64,000 bases of DNA from Flaccisagitta enflata. Its lineage: Eukaryota; Chaetognatha; Sagittoidea; Aphragmophora. Below, one piece after another: positions 12,928 to 23,435 of the stretch. The notes beneath the pieces are model-generated. The model had not been told where the DNA came from. It saw only the letters and a program-made list of their open reading frames with translations, and did not search any database. Every line of letters begins with the position of its first letter. Within the stretch, counting starts at the first letter, position 1. The position numbers were made by a program, and so were the translations under genes. The stretch is from NCBI GenBank assembly GCA_965153355.1, contig OZ231128.1, positions 10,292,001 to 10,356,000 on the forward strand, in the 5' to 3' direction.

Positions 12928-13589
12928 TTTTTTTCGAAAAAAAAATTCCTAAGTCCAGGAAATAATGTTACTAGATACATCATAAATACCCTTATATTTT
13001 CTTAACCAATACTCAGAATTTACTGAAATCTTGCAAGGGAGCTTTAATTGATGCAATGAACCTTCACAACAAGTTTGAACAACATTGGTGACTCTTTACT
13101 ACCCTTCCACTATGTAAATTGCACAAGTCTAGGAATTAATATTACTAGCAAAATACCCTAATATCTTCTAAACAAATACTCAGAATTATCCGTAATCTTG
13201 CAGGGGAGCTTTAATCACTTCAATGAACTTCCAAAACAAGTTTAAACAACATTGGTGAACCTTTACTACCCTTCCCCTATGTAAATTTCATAAGTCCAGG
13301 AATTAATATTACTACAAATATAATAGGCAAAGGGTATTAAATATTCATGAATGTTGTTGAAAGTTGGTACACAGGTTAGTTATGCCCTCAAAATAACACT
13401 TACCTAGTTACATCAACATCTGAGTTGTGGTTCTCAAGTTTTTAAGGGTTGACACAAACGAACAACAAACGGCTTACTACACGATCAAGGCTATGTTATA
13501 GTCCTCGGCGTAAACTGATCGTCGAGGACAAAAACAAAAACAACAATTACAACACCAATCCAAAGAAACATCCCTCAGTGCAGTGCCGG

Positions 13590-14390
13590 CAGCATGAACA
13601 TCGCCTAAGTCCTAGTAATATATTACTACATTAATAAGCTAATATCTGATAAACCAGACTTCAGATTTAATTCGACTTTTGCAGGGGCTGTTCAATCAAT
13701 ATCCTTTACTTGAATACCAAATTAAAAAAAAATTCAAATACCTTTTTCTGCACTTTGCCCCTATATAGAAATTACACAAGTCCTAGTAACATATTACTAC
13801 ATAAATAAATTAGCTATTATCTCATGAACCAGACTTTGAATTTAATTCCAGAATTTTGCAGGCTGATTATTTAGTGACACCTTTTATGCAAATTAAAAAA
13901 AAATTAAAATAAGTTTACTACCCACTCTTACCTTTTTATGTGACATGTGCAACAATTCATCCTACATAAAACTCATACAATTAATCAAAAAAAAACATAT
14001 TACTACATAAATAAATTTGCTAATATCTCATGAACCAGACTTCAGATTTAATTTGAATTTTGTAGAGCTGATTATTCAGTGACCACTTCTTATTTCTAAA
14101 TTAAAAAAATCAGCATCAGTTCACCACTCTGCTATGTAAATCACTGAGTCAGTAAAATAATACCGCCAAAATAATAGGCAAAGGGTAGTAAAGTTAAACA
14201 ATTTTCACGAAAATTGAGAGTACATGAAAGCTCTGATGACCCTATAAACAACACCAGCAAATTTCGCCAAAATTCCCCAAGTCTGGTTCCAAAAATATGA
14301 GAGGGTTTTAAACAGACAAACGAACAAACAGACAGACTACACATCACTGCTACTTCATAGTCACCGACGAAAACTGTTCGTCGGGGACAA
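13590..14390. repeat. ~180-bp repeats ending in a terminal hairpin
   Basis: Three diverged copies of a ~180-bp unit (AAGTCCTAGTAATATATTAC, then CTCATGAACCAGACTTC, then TTTTGCAGGGGCTG). They are followed by a block ending in ACAGACAGACTACAC and the hairpin CACCGACGAAAACTG...CGTCGGGGAC. The same order occurs at 17125-17690, 27530-28255 and 46325-46913, so this is a further partial composite element. Confidence 0.8.
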
Positions 14391-14408
14391 AAAACTGAGT
14401 TGAATGAG

Positions 14409-15851
14409 TTAAGGTCTATTCTTAGTTCAGGCTGACGGTCCAACCCTCAAAGTAGTAATTTTTCAGAGTGTGTTTTATCTGGATTTCTTAAAGTTTCCAT
14501 CAAACTTGATATCTTAGGAGTCAGTAAAAAGGTTTCGCCTTGCTTAGCAGCCTTTGAATTTCCTGTGAGCGCCAGTTATACTAAGGTATACAAATTGAGT
14601 GGAATCCAATCAGTTTATGGTCAATTTTACCACCACGCATGATCCGTTTCCTTAAGAATCATGATCTTGCATCAAATTTTACCTCTATGAGTCTCTGTAC
14701 CAAGTTCGAACTAAATCGGAAAAACATTTTCCAATTTATTTCACTTTTTCCCATATTAGGCCTAATTTTGACCTGTTTTTGGCCAGTTTGGCCAGTAGAT
14801 ATCTCTCTTAACCAATAATATTTTAGTTCATTGAAAGATGATACTCTCGTGAGTATCTATTCCAAATTTCATCAAAATCGGAAGATAGATTAAATTTTTA
14901 TCGCTGTTTTAGCAAATTTTTGTCATGATCTTGAACCTTGCGCTTGAGCGTCGAAACGTCAAAACCGTGTTAATTCTGAAGGCAGTGACGCATCTTTTGA
15001 CTTCTTCATGAAGCCAGAGGTCAGAAATAATACCAATCAACGCGAGAACAGCTTGAGCCATTCCTAATATGCGAACTTTGAGCGGAAAACTCACTTTCAT
15101 TGAAATTTGACATCAATTCACAGTTGGTCACATGGGAAACAGTGAGCGGACGTAGACGGGACAATTAAAAAGCGTCGAAACGTCGAAACCGTGTTAATTA
15201 CCAAAGGAAAACTCTGCTCTTATTCCAACAGATTGGGACATCGGAATTTCATGAAAATTCATTTGGGCAAAGCTAATGTCCTCTACAATCTATGTAACAA
15301 GTAGTATTCTCCGAGAAATGATTATACATTTAGTAATTCTATGTATTGAATTACTAATGTTAATTCTCTCTTAAACAGCGAATTTTCACGTCCATCCCAT
15401 TCATGCAGAGTGTCGTCAAATCGGTCAATCTTTGAGGTTTTTAAGTCTTTTTTTTTCCACGGCCTTGGCCATGAGGTTGTTTTAGGTTAACAAAACACAA
15501 AGTTTGTCCATATTTGATGTATTTCATGGTTAAAACCTTTACTTATACAAAGTGTCACAATTTGTTACATGAAATAAACTTGTTTTTTTACTCATTTTAG
15601 AGCTAAAATATATCATTTTTACAAAGTGTCACAATTTGTTACATGAAATAAACTTGTTTTTTTACTCATTTTAGAGCTAAAATATATCATTTTTGCGTAT
15701 TTTTACGTATCTTTTTTTAAGAATTTTGTTAGTTCGACCAGGGGCAACCATAACGAGTCAATGTAAGCACCTGGCATTCGTTTTGTAGCAAATTATTTGC
15801 TCAAAACTACGAAAAATTGGACCGTCAGCTAAAATTTGGAATGGACCTTAA
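14409..15851. mobile_element. 1.44-kb element with ~38-bp terminal inverted repeats
   Basis: The left end (TTAAGGTCTATTC, then GCTGACGGTCCAA) is the imperfect reverse complement of the right end (TTGGACCGTCAGC, then GAATGGACCTTAA). TGAG lies just outside the left end and GTGAG just outside the right, which may be a short target duplication. No transposase frame is visible, so it would be non-autonomous. It holds a direct duplication of about 70 bp at 15547-15690. Confidence 0.65.
15547..15690. repeat. ~70-bp direct duplication
   Basis: ACAAAGTGTCACAATTTGTT and the following ~50 bp (through TTAGAGCTAAAATATATC) occur twice back to back with almost no differences, suggesting a recent duplication. 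Confidence 0.9.
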
Positions 15852-15990
15852 GTGAGCTAAAATACTTAAAAACACCCTCACAGAAGAGCACTTATGCTCA
15901 CTGACAAGTAACATGTTTTTTTGTATCTGCTTGCTTTAACATGTATCAAAATATTAATTCATTGATCACATTTGAAATCAGAAAAAAAAA

Positions 15991-16478
15991 GCTTCAAAAT
16001 TACAGTCCCACGGACTGTAATTATTGAAGCTTTCTCGTCGCGCAAACGCGACTCGAGAAGATACACGACGCATATCCATGATGGCATACCTTGAAGTCCA
16101 TGATGACATACCTTGAAGTCCATGATGGCATACCTTGAAGTCCATGATGGCATACTTGTGAAGTCAACGATCGGCATACTAACAGAAGTCCCATGATGGC
16201 ATACCTTGAAGTCCATGATGGCATACCTTCAGGCGTCATGATGGCATACCAACCAAGTCCATGATGGCATACTGTGAAGTCTATTGATGCCAAACATTGA
16301 AAAAAAAATTTCAAAAAAATTTCAAAAATTTTTCAAAAATTTTATCAAAAAAAAAAAAATTCAAAACAAAAAGATTCAAAATTGCAGTCTGACTTGGGGA
16401 AGACCTCGGTCCTTGGACTAATTGATAAAAAAAGTAGCTGAGATCTTTGGTAGCATGCAATCAAGTCTGTGACACGAC

Positions 16479-16509
<31 letters not shown>

Positions 16510-17692
16510 TCTGAAAAAAAAATTTCAATAGCATTTTGGAGACAATAAAACTTGATAGTATTAACAATAGAGGATGATGATAATAACAACCAAAAAAAAA
16601 AATTCAAAAAAAAAAAAATTCAAAAAAAAATTTCTTTAAAAAAAAAATACCTTGATGTCTATGATGGCATACCTTGAAATCCATGACGGCATACCTTGAA
16701 GTCCATGACGGCATACCTCGAGATCCATGACGGCATACCTTGAGATCCATGACGGCATACCTTGAGGTCCAGGAGGGCATACCTTGAAGTCCATGACGGC
16801 ATACCTTGAAGTCCATGACGGCATACCTCGAGATCCATGACGGCATACCTTGAGATCCATGACGGCATACCTTGAGGTCCAGGAGGGCATTACTACAAAA
16901 ATAATAGGCAAAGGGTAGTAAAAGTTTATGAATTTTTCTGAATATTGGTACACAAGCTCCCATTGACATAAAAATACCACTGGTAAAGATTCATGAACAT
17001 CTGAAGTCTGGTTCAAAAGATATGAGAAGGTTTTAAACGAACAAACAAACAAACGAACAACAGACAACGCATCACTGCTATCACATAGTCACCGACGAAA
17101 ACTGTTTGTCGGGGACAAAAAAAAAAGCTTAAGTCTTAGTAATATGTTACTACATGAATAAGCTAATATCTCATAAACCACACTTCAGATTTAATTCGAA
17201 TTTTGCAGGGGCCGTTCAATTGATATCCTTTGCTTGTATACCAACTTAGAAAAAAATTCACATACCTTTACTACCCTTTGCCTATGTAAATTGTCCAAGT
17301 CCCAGTAACATGTTACTAGATAAATAAGCTAATATCTCATAAACCAGACTTCAGATTTCATTCGAATTTTGCAGGGGTTGTTTATTTAGTACCCTCTACT
17401 TGTATACCAAATAAAATCGCATATTTTTACTACCCTCTACCTATGTAAATCGCATAAGTCCAGTAAAATAATACTACAAAAATAATAGGCAAAGGGTAGC
17501 AAATGTTTATGAATTTTTCTGAAAATTGGTACACAAGCTCCCATTGACATAAAAATAACACTGGTAAAGTTTCATGAACTTCTGAAGTCTGGTTCAAAAG
17601 ATATGAGAGGGTTTTAAACAGACAGACAGACAGACAGACTACATGATCACGTCCATCACATAGTCCCACGGATCTGATTGCCGTGGGACAAA
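15991..17692. mobile_element. composite hairpin-ended repeat element, copy 1
   Basis: Order of parts: a 5' palindrome GCTTCAAAATTACAGTCCCA...TGTAATTATTGAAGC; AAGATACACGACGC; a 21-22-bp array (CATGATGGCATACCTTGAAG, 16077-16280); poly-A tracts; a second array (16650-16890); ~180-bp repeats (17125-17500); and a 3' hairpin GTCCCACGGATCTG...CCGTGGGAC (17664-17692). An inner 3'-type hairpin with a GGGGAC core lies at 17090-17115. The core GTCCCACGG is shared by both outer ends. Copies 2 and 3 start at 23474 and 45452. No protein was recognised; Tyr/His/Gly/Met-rich frames come from the 21-bp array. Confidence 0.75.
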
Positions 17693-18010
17693 AATTGAGC
17701 AAAGTGAGCTAAATGAGCTAGAATGCTCAAAAACACCCTCACAGTTGAGCAGCTATGCTCATAAACATATTTTCTTGTATTTGCATGCTCCAACAAACAT
17801 AAATACACTCTTTTATTGATCCTATTTAAAATCAAAATAAACAAAAAAAAATTCAATTTAAATTTTTCGTAAATAAATCTTTAAAAAATCATAGCGCAAA
17901 AAATATTTGTCGTAGAGCATTCTGCTTGGCGCCAAATGAAAGAGAATTATCAAATTTACTTACCCTATTAATTTCATTGGAGGCCTCAATCAGCCGGAAG
18001 AGACCCTCAA
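17693..18010. repeat. GAGCTAAAATG-type dispersed repeat, inverted relative to 31.5 kb
   Basis: GAGCTAGAATGCTCAAAAAC...CACCCTCACAG and the following block (GGCGCCAAATGAAAGAGAAT, CCCTATTAATTTCATT) match the region 31480-31800 in reverse complement. A shorter relative lies at 15850-15950. Confidence 0.7.
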
Positions 18011-18646
18011 CTTTCTCATAAGAAAATGAAAACCCCATTTCTCTCGAATATGTCAAAAAGTCGAAGACTGACTTCGACTTTTTTCCCGATTATATTACTT
18101 CTTTGTCACACCACTTCAGGGTTTGTTCGTCCATCTGTCCAATGATGTTGAAAAATAAGAGAACGCCCATTTAAGAAAATGTGGATGTATGAGGGGTTGT
18201 GCTCCAGCCCCCATTATCTCATGACTTGACGGAATCTACCTGTACTGTACCACCTGCATTGCCTTCGTTTGAAATTTACCTGGCCAAGAGTGCCGAACAA
18301 AAAGTGAGGTGGATGAGATGGAGAGCAGAACAATGCATGAGTCCAAGGCTCGATCACTGACTGTGCAATGTAAAAGAAATACAAGAATACCTAGTCTAGA
18401 CTACTGACAGTCACTTCTGAGTCACTGCTTTACAGACGCAGGGGCCTGTAGAGGCCTAAACAACCTCTACAAATTAAAGGGGCCCGGGCCCCAGGGGGAC
18501 CAGTAAGGCACCTCAATTGTCATAGAAAGGAGAAAAGGGAGAAAATATTCTGCTATTACCATTAGGCTTTTGTTTCCTCAAAGTGCCTTGTTCAAAACTT
18601 TCTTCCTCAAAAAAGTAATCTGCAAAAAGAACTGCATGCACTACAC
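18011..18646. other. no feature recognised
   Basis: Mixed-composition sequence with no convincing coding frame or repeat structure that I could identify. Confidence 0.4.
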
Positions 18647-20062
18647 TTTTTAGTCGCGTGCACGCGACTCTACAACCCGCTCCGTCGGTCGGTCCGTCCG
18701 TCGGTCGGTCGGTAACACTTTGCTTTTTTTGGGTCGTGTGGAGTTATTTTGAGTCATTTTTTTGTTGTTTTTGGGAATTATTGGTTGTTTTTGGGAATTA
18801 TTGGTTGTTTTTGGGAATTATTGGTTGTTTTTGGGAATTATTGGGAATTATTGGTTGTTTTTGGTCATTTTTGGTCATTTTTGGTCATTTTTGGTCATTT
18901 TTGGTCATTTTTGGTCATTTTTGGTCATTTTTGGTCATTTTTGGTCATTTTTGATCATTTTTGGTCTTTTTTGGTCTTTTTTGGTCATTTTTGGTCATTT
19001 TTGGTCATTTTTGGTCATTTTTGGTCATTTTTGGTCATTTTTGGTCATTTTTGGTCATTTTTAGTCATTTTTAGTCATTTTTAGTCATCTTTGGTCATCT
19101 TTGGTCATCTTTGGTCATTTTGGTCATCTTTGGTCATTTTGGTCATTTTGCTCATTTTGCTCATTTTTGGTCATTTTGGTCATTTTTGGTTAAAGTCTAC
19201 TGGTTAAAGTCTGCTGGTTGAAGTCTGCTGGTTGAAGTCTGCTGGTTAAAGTCTGCTGGTTAAAGTCTGCTGGTTAATGTCTGCTGGGTAAAGTCTGATG
19301 GTTAGAGTCTGCTGGTTTAAATCTGCTGGTTTAAATCTGCTGGTTTAAGTCTGCTGGTTTAAATCTAATAGGTTAAGTCTGCTGGTTAAAGTCTGCTGGT
19401 TTAAATCTGCGGGTTAAATCTGCTGGTTTAAGTCTGCTGGTTTAAATCTAATGGTTTAAGTCTGCTGGTCTAATGGTTTAAGTCTGCTGGTTTAAGTCTG
19501 CTGGTTAAAATGATATTAAAGATAAGTCTGGTTTAAGTCCGGTTTAAGTCTGGTTTAAGTCTGGTTAAAGTCTGGTTAAAGTCTGGTTCACGTCTGGTTT
19601 AGGTCAGGTTTAAGTCTGGTTTAGGACTGGTTCATGTCTGATTTATGTCTGGTTTAGGTCTGGGTTAGGTCTGGTTTAGGTCTGATGTATGTCTGGTTTT
19701 TGTCTGGTTTATGATTGATTTAGGTCTGATTTAGGTCTTGTTTTGGTCTGGTTTTGGTCTGGTTTTGGTTTGGTTTAATTCTGGTTTGAGTTTGGTTTGA
19801 GTCTGGTTTGAGTCTGGTTTGAGTCTGGTTTGATTCTGGTTTGATTCTGGTTTGAGCCTGGTTGGAGTCTGGTTTGAGCCTGGTTTTGGTCTGGTTTAAG
19901 TCTGGTTTGAGTCTGGATTGAGTCTGGTTTGAGTCTGGTTTGATTCCGGTTTGAGTCTGGTTTGGGTTGCGTTTAAGTCTGATTTTCGATGAAAAGATAC
20001 AATAAGGAGTCTGGTCAGTTCAGTTATTTTTGTCCTGCACGCGACTTATAGGTGTTGGTCTT
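18647..20062 (+). mobile_element. hairpin-ended element swollen by internal arrays
   Basis: It starts with TTTTTAGTCGCGTGCACGCGACT, described here as the stem AGTCGCG/CGCGACT around TGCA, followed by GTCGGTCGGTCCGTCCG. It ends with GCACGCGACTTATAGGTGTT. The same ends and inner markers (AAAAGATACAA, then AGGAGTC) enclose only about 250 bp at 44688-44941. Here the interior holds three successive arrays: TTTTTGGTCA (10 bp, 18760-19190), GTTTAAGTCTGCTG (14 bp, 19190-19510) and GTCTGGTTTGA (10-11 bp, 19530-19980). Confidence 0.8.
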
Positions 20063-20656
20063 TTTTTTTATAAGAGACAAGATTTTTAAACTCAGCCTGG
20101 ATGTTCTTAAATTTTTTGCGGTTTTGAGGCTCAAATTCTCTTAAATTGTTCTTATTTTTTCGACGCATGAAATATGGAAAATAATGTATAAATACACTAT
20201 TTATATGAAAACAAGGCCGGATACACGGCAATCCAGTCGCGGATGGTTGGGCAGGAGCAATAGTGCGAAAAACGCTCGGAATTCAAAAATGTGACGTACC
20301 GACCTACCGACCGACACGGCAAGGTGTAGAGTCGCGTGTCCGCGACTAAAAATGTATAAATACACTATTTCGTAGTGTTCTATGTATCTTCAATTGAAAA
20401 CTTGTTAGTTACTATAAAACTTGAAATATCTTGTTCAATGTAACAAAACCAAAAAAGAAAGTCTTTTTCTGAAAAATTTACAAATTTTTGATAAAAGTTT
20501 TAGGATTGTCATATGTTTTATGAAAGACTCAAAAAAAAATTTATAAAAAATTTCCAAAAGTGAATCTCAGCCTGGGCATTTTCTTATTTTGTTCTTAAAA
20601 TTTCAGCAAATCTCAGCCTCATGTCTCTTATAAACTGGTCTCTTATAAAAAAAAAG
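20056..20656. mobile_element. inverted-repeat element with TTATAAGAGAC ends
   Basis: The left end CTTTTTTTTTATAAGAGAC and the right end GTCTCTTATAAAAAAAAAG are inverted repeats. Internal motifs CTCAGCCTGG and GTTCTTAAA occur near both ends. A second family member with AAGCAC in place of AGAGAC lies at 57892-58640. It carries a nested insertion at 20203-20350. Confidence 0.6.
20203..20350 (-). mobile_element. hairpin-ended short element flanked by 20-bp direct repeats
   Basis: Reads ACAAGGCCGGATACACGGCA at the left and GTCGCGTGTCCGCGACTAAAA at the right in window orientation (reverse orientation of the family). AATGTATAAATACACTATTT occurs directly before (20183-20202) and after (20351-20370). 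A direct repeat of this length fits a retroposition-style target-site duplication better than a typical cut-and-paste one. Confidence 0.75.
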
Positions 20657-21914
20657 TGTATCAGCCAGGGCTTGCGCCAAAACCAGGGAGGGAGTGAAGG
20701 GTCCCCGGATTTTTGAATAGTATCTAGGAGCCCGAAATTCCTCTACAAGCCCCTGAACAGACATACATGACCGCAATTTACGGGCTTAATGAGGGGCGGC
20801 AAGAGTTTGAATCTCTTTGTAATTGAGCGGCTTCTGATTTTATTCCCCCCCCCTGCCTTTGATTTTCTTTCCCGCGACATATTGCGTCGCGTAAATCTGA
20901 GACTTTCTTCCTTAAAAAGTAATAAAACAGTATATTTATAGGTTTAAATAGTGTTAAATTGTGTTGTAGTAATCAAATGTGACCTTTTTGTACTACAAAA
21001 AATGTTAAGTCTTCAAAATCTTCTTTTCTTTTTCTTTTTTTAAGCTTTTTTTTTTAAGCTCTACATTATACACGCCTGTCTAAATCTGATCTTACCTTTT
21101 CGCCCCTTACAAAGGCGATATGTTGAGTCCGTATAAGAAAACAAGCGGCGCGACGCGTAGTTTTCGTCTGCACTGTCATGCGCACTGCGCCAAGTGAGGT
21201 GGATTTCTCCCTTTTATATCGTACAGAGACGCACAGACTTCTCGAAAAACCGTGGCTCGCGCGCCTCCAACAATCGTGATTCTAACGCAATAAAACGCAT
21301 ATCTACGAAGATCGGCAATTATTGGTTTGTCCAGTCGATGGAAGGATGTCGATATAATTTCCCATAACAACGGGACATTCATCAAAGACACGAGCCAGGT
21401 GAACACTTCAATTATCGGAAAAAATTGCCGAAATAATTGCTATTGTGATGGCAGATGGGGAAATATGACCTCAATATCTCCCTCTTGAAGTCTCTCTGCG
21501 AAAGGCCAATAACTCGATAGGGAACAAGATTGCTTTTGGTGACATTCGCAAATGATAAAAAAATCATGTCCATCTAACCTGAAACACGATTGGTGTTTTC
21601 CCGAATCTCACATCTCATGGCATTTGAGAGAGAGACCTTGCTTGGCAAGATATGAGGGAGCGCTTCAATCTCAACTTATACAGCTTAAGAAGGATAATTG
21701 TTAATTACTTACGCGTGCCAAGTACTCAAGTTACCGCCCACTGAAGGTTTTAAGAGTGTTAGCGCTTATAAGCCGGGAAAATGTTATCAAGGCCCATGGA
21801 TTTTTCCAGGCCTCTATATACTTGAGTTCACCCCCCCCCCCTCACCCGGTGGGGGAGGGAAATCAAAGGGTTTGGAGATGTGGAAGGAAATCAAAGGAGG
21901 GAAAAAAAGAAAAA
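20657..21914. other. no gene confidently recognised
   Basis: Contains poly-C/T motifs near 20845 and 21825 and non-repetitive, moderately GC-balanced sequence around 21100-21450. The only frame that looks protein-like is listed separately at 21176-21406. Confidence 0.4.
21176..21406 (-). CDS. possible unrecognised exon or short ORF
   Basis: A 76-codon open frame starting MFTWLVSLMNVPLLWEI and ending in a stop, in sequence free of simple repeats. Composition is balanced, with hydrophobic residues at the N-terminus and a basic middle. I do not recognise the family, and there is no clear splice acceptor upstream or promoter motif. It may be a chance frame. Confidence 0.15.
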   Translation of the reverse strand: MFTWLVSLMNVPLLWEIISTSFHRLDKPIIADLRRYAFYCVRITIVGGARATVFREVCASLYDIKGRNPPHLAQCA

Positions 21915-22084
21915 AAAGGCCGGATACACGGCCAATACCAGTTGCGGACGGGTGGGCAGGGGCGGAAATGCGCGTTTTCACACTCCTACTCGTGTTCACG
22001 GACGGACGGACCGACCGACGGACCGACCGACCGACGGACGGACGGACAAAGGCTCTTATAGAGTTGCGTGTCCGCAACTAAAAA
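21915..22084 (-). mobile_element. hairpin-ended short element, reverse orientation
   Basis: Starts AAGGCCGGATACACGGCC and CAGTTGCGGACGGGTGGGCA, has the GACGGACGGACCGACCGACG tract, and ends GAGTTGCGTGTCCGCAACTA. The terminal stem is AGTTGCG/CGCAACT, and the half-site at the other end is also AGTTGCG. Confidence 0.85.
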
Positions 22085-22843
22085 GAAAATTTGGCGAAAA
22101 TATAACTTTTGACAATATCGATTCATAAAAACTAGTAAAACACAATTTTACACAATTCAAACCTTCGTTACACCGTTTTTTTTTTTGCTTCATGGGGAAG
22201 AAAAGGCGATGTGACGCGTCGCGGGGAAGAAAATCAGGGGAGGGGGGGAATCAAAAGCGACTCAATTTCATACACCTTTGGAATTATCGTATCCTCATGA
22301 ATGTCATCAACTGTGGCTGTATAGTCAAATGTAAGCGTTTTAAGTATAGCCTTCAAAATGACAAACACAAAACCGACGGAGAATCGAGAAACACTCGCAT
22401 ATCACCTATTCACAAAACAAAGTATTATATTTAACCCACTTGTCCATCCGTTGGTTCTCCCGTCCGTCCGTTGCTCCATCCGTTTGTTGGTCCATTCATC
22501 TGTTGGTCCATTCATCCATTGGTCAGTCTAAATTGAAAAACACGAAAAAAGGCGCATTTCCGATGCTGCTTGTGTGTGTGTGCGGGGGGTGGGAGAGTAA
22601 GGGGGTGGTCTTCAAAAAACTCAATATACAGTGGAGCACCGCTAGATCCCACCCGTTAATAAGGTATGCCCGCCTATAAAGCATTCAACATGCAGTCTCA
22701 GAAAAGATTTTGTAGTTATTTCTATATTGGCAATAAGGCAGCTTCACTATAAGGCATGACTTTGTCCAGTCCCTTGGCATGCGCTCTAGTGAAGCTCAAC
22801 TGTTCTTGCAGCATATCATGGCGTACTATCTTGCTAATATGTA
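22085..22843. other. no gene recognised
   Basis: Mixed sequence with a CCGTCCGTTGGTCCATTC-type tract at 22440-22530 that looks like part of a decayed hairpin-ended element. No coding support. Confidence 0.4.
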
Positions 22844-23435
22844 CAGTACCTTCCGAGCAAACCCGGCTTAAACTGGAGGATTAATTTTTGTTACTTTACT
22901 TATCTTCCAAACTCTTTTGTACATAACTTTAATAAAAAGATATTATTTCGGTTTGTTGTTGTAATCGTGAAATCAAAGTGTATGAAGACATCAATATTGA
23001 GTCTTACCCCAGACCATTGGATTCGGCAGAAAATTTTACCTATCCTAGACTACAAGAACAGCTCAGTCAGACAATTATTTTAGATTTTATGGCCATTTAA
23101 TGTTTTTAAGGACAATTGTCCTTAATTATTTTGAGACAATTGTCCTTAAAAACTTTAAATGGCTGTAACATCTGAAATAATTATCTGACTGAGCTGTTCT
23201 TGTAGTCTAGGATAGGTAAAATTTTCTGCTGAATCCAATGGTCCTGGTTAAAACACTCAATATTGATGTCTTCATGCACTTTGATTTCACGAGTTATTTT
23301 TTTTGACAGCCAAATATGTTCAAGGAATTAAGTATCTTTTAATTAAGTTTGATGCAAAAAATGAAGTTTGGGAAATGAAATTAAGTAACAAAAATTAATC
23401 CTCCAGTTTTAACCGGGTTTGCTCGGAAGGTACTG
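22844..23435. mobile_element. 592-bp foldback transposon with TA target duplication
   Basis: Almost the whole element is one long inverted repeat. The left end CAGTACCTTCCGAGCAAACC matches the right end GGTTTGCTCGGAAGGTACTG in reverse complement, and the arms meet near 23100-23160 around AAGGACAATTGTCCTTAA. TA lies immediately outside both ends (22842-22843, 23436-23437), as for Tc1/mariner/pogo-type MITEs. It has no coding capacity. Confidence 0.85.

Larger units (their letters stand above)
7645..13530. repeat. ~6-kb tandem unit, copy 2
   Basis: Right copy of the duplication described at 1594-7275. It starts near AAGCTTAAAGCAACAGTCCT, with the core GTCCTCG. It ends in the inverted repeat GTCCTCGGCG...CGTCGAGGAC at 13501-13529, so the same core marks both ends. 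Repeat tracts are longer than in copy 1, notably the GT tract at 8929-9013. No gene was seen. Confidence 0.88.
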
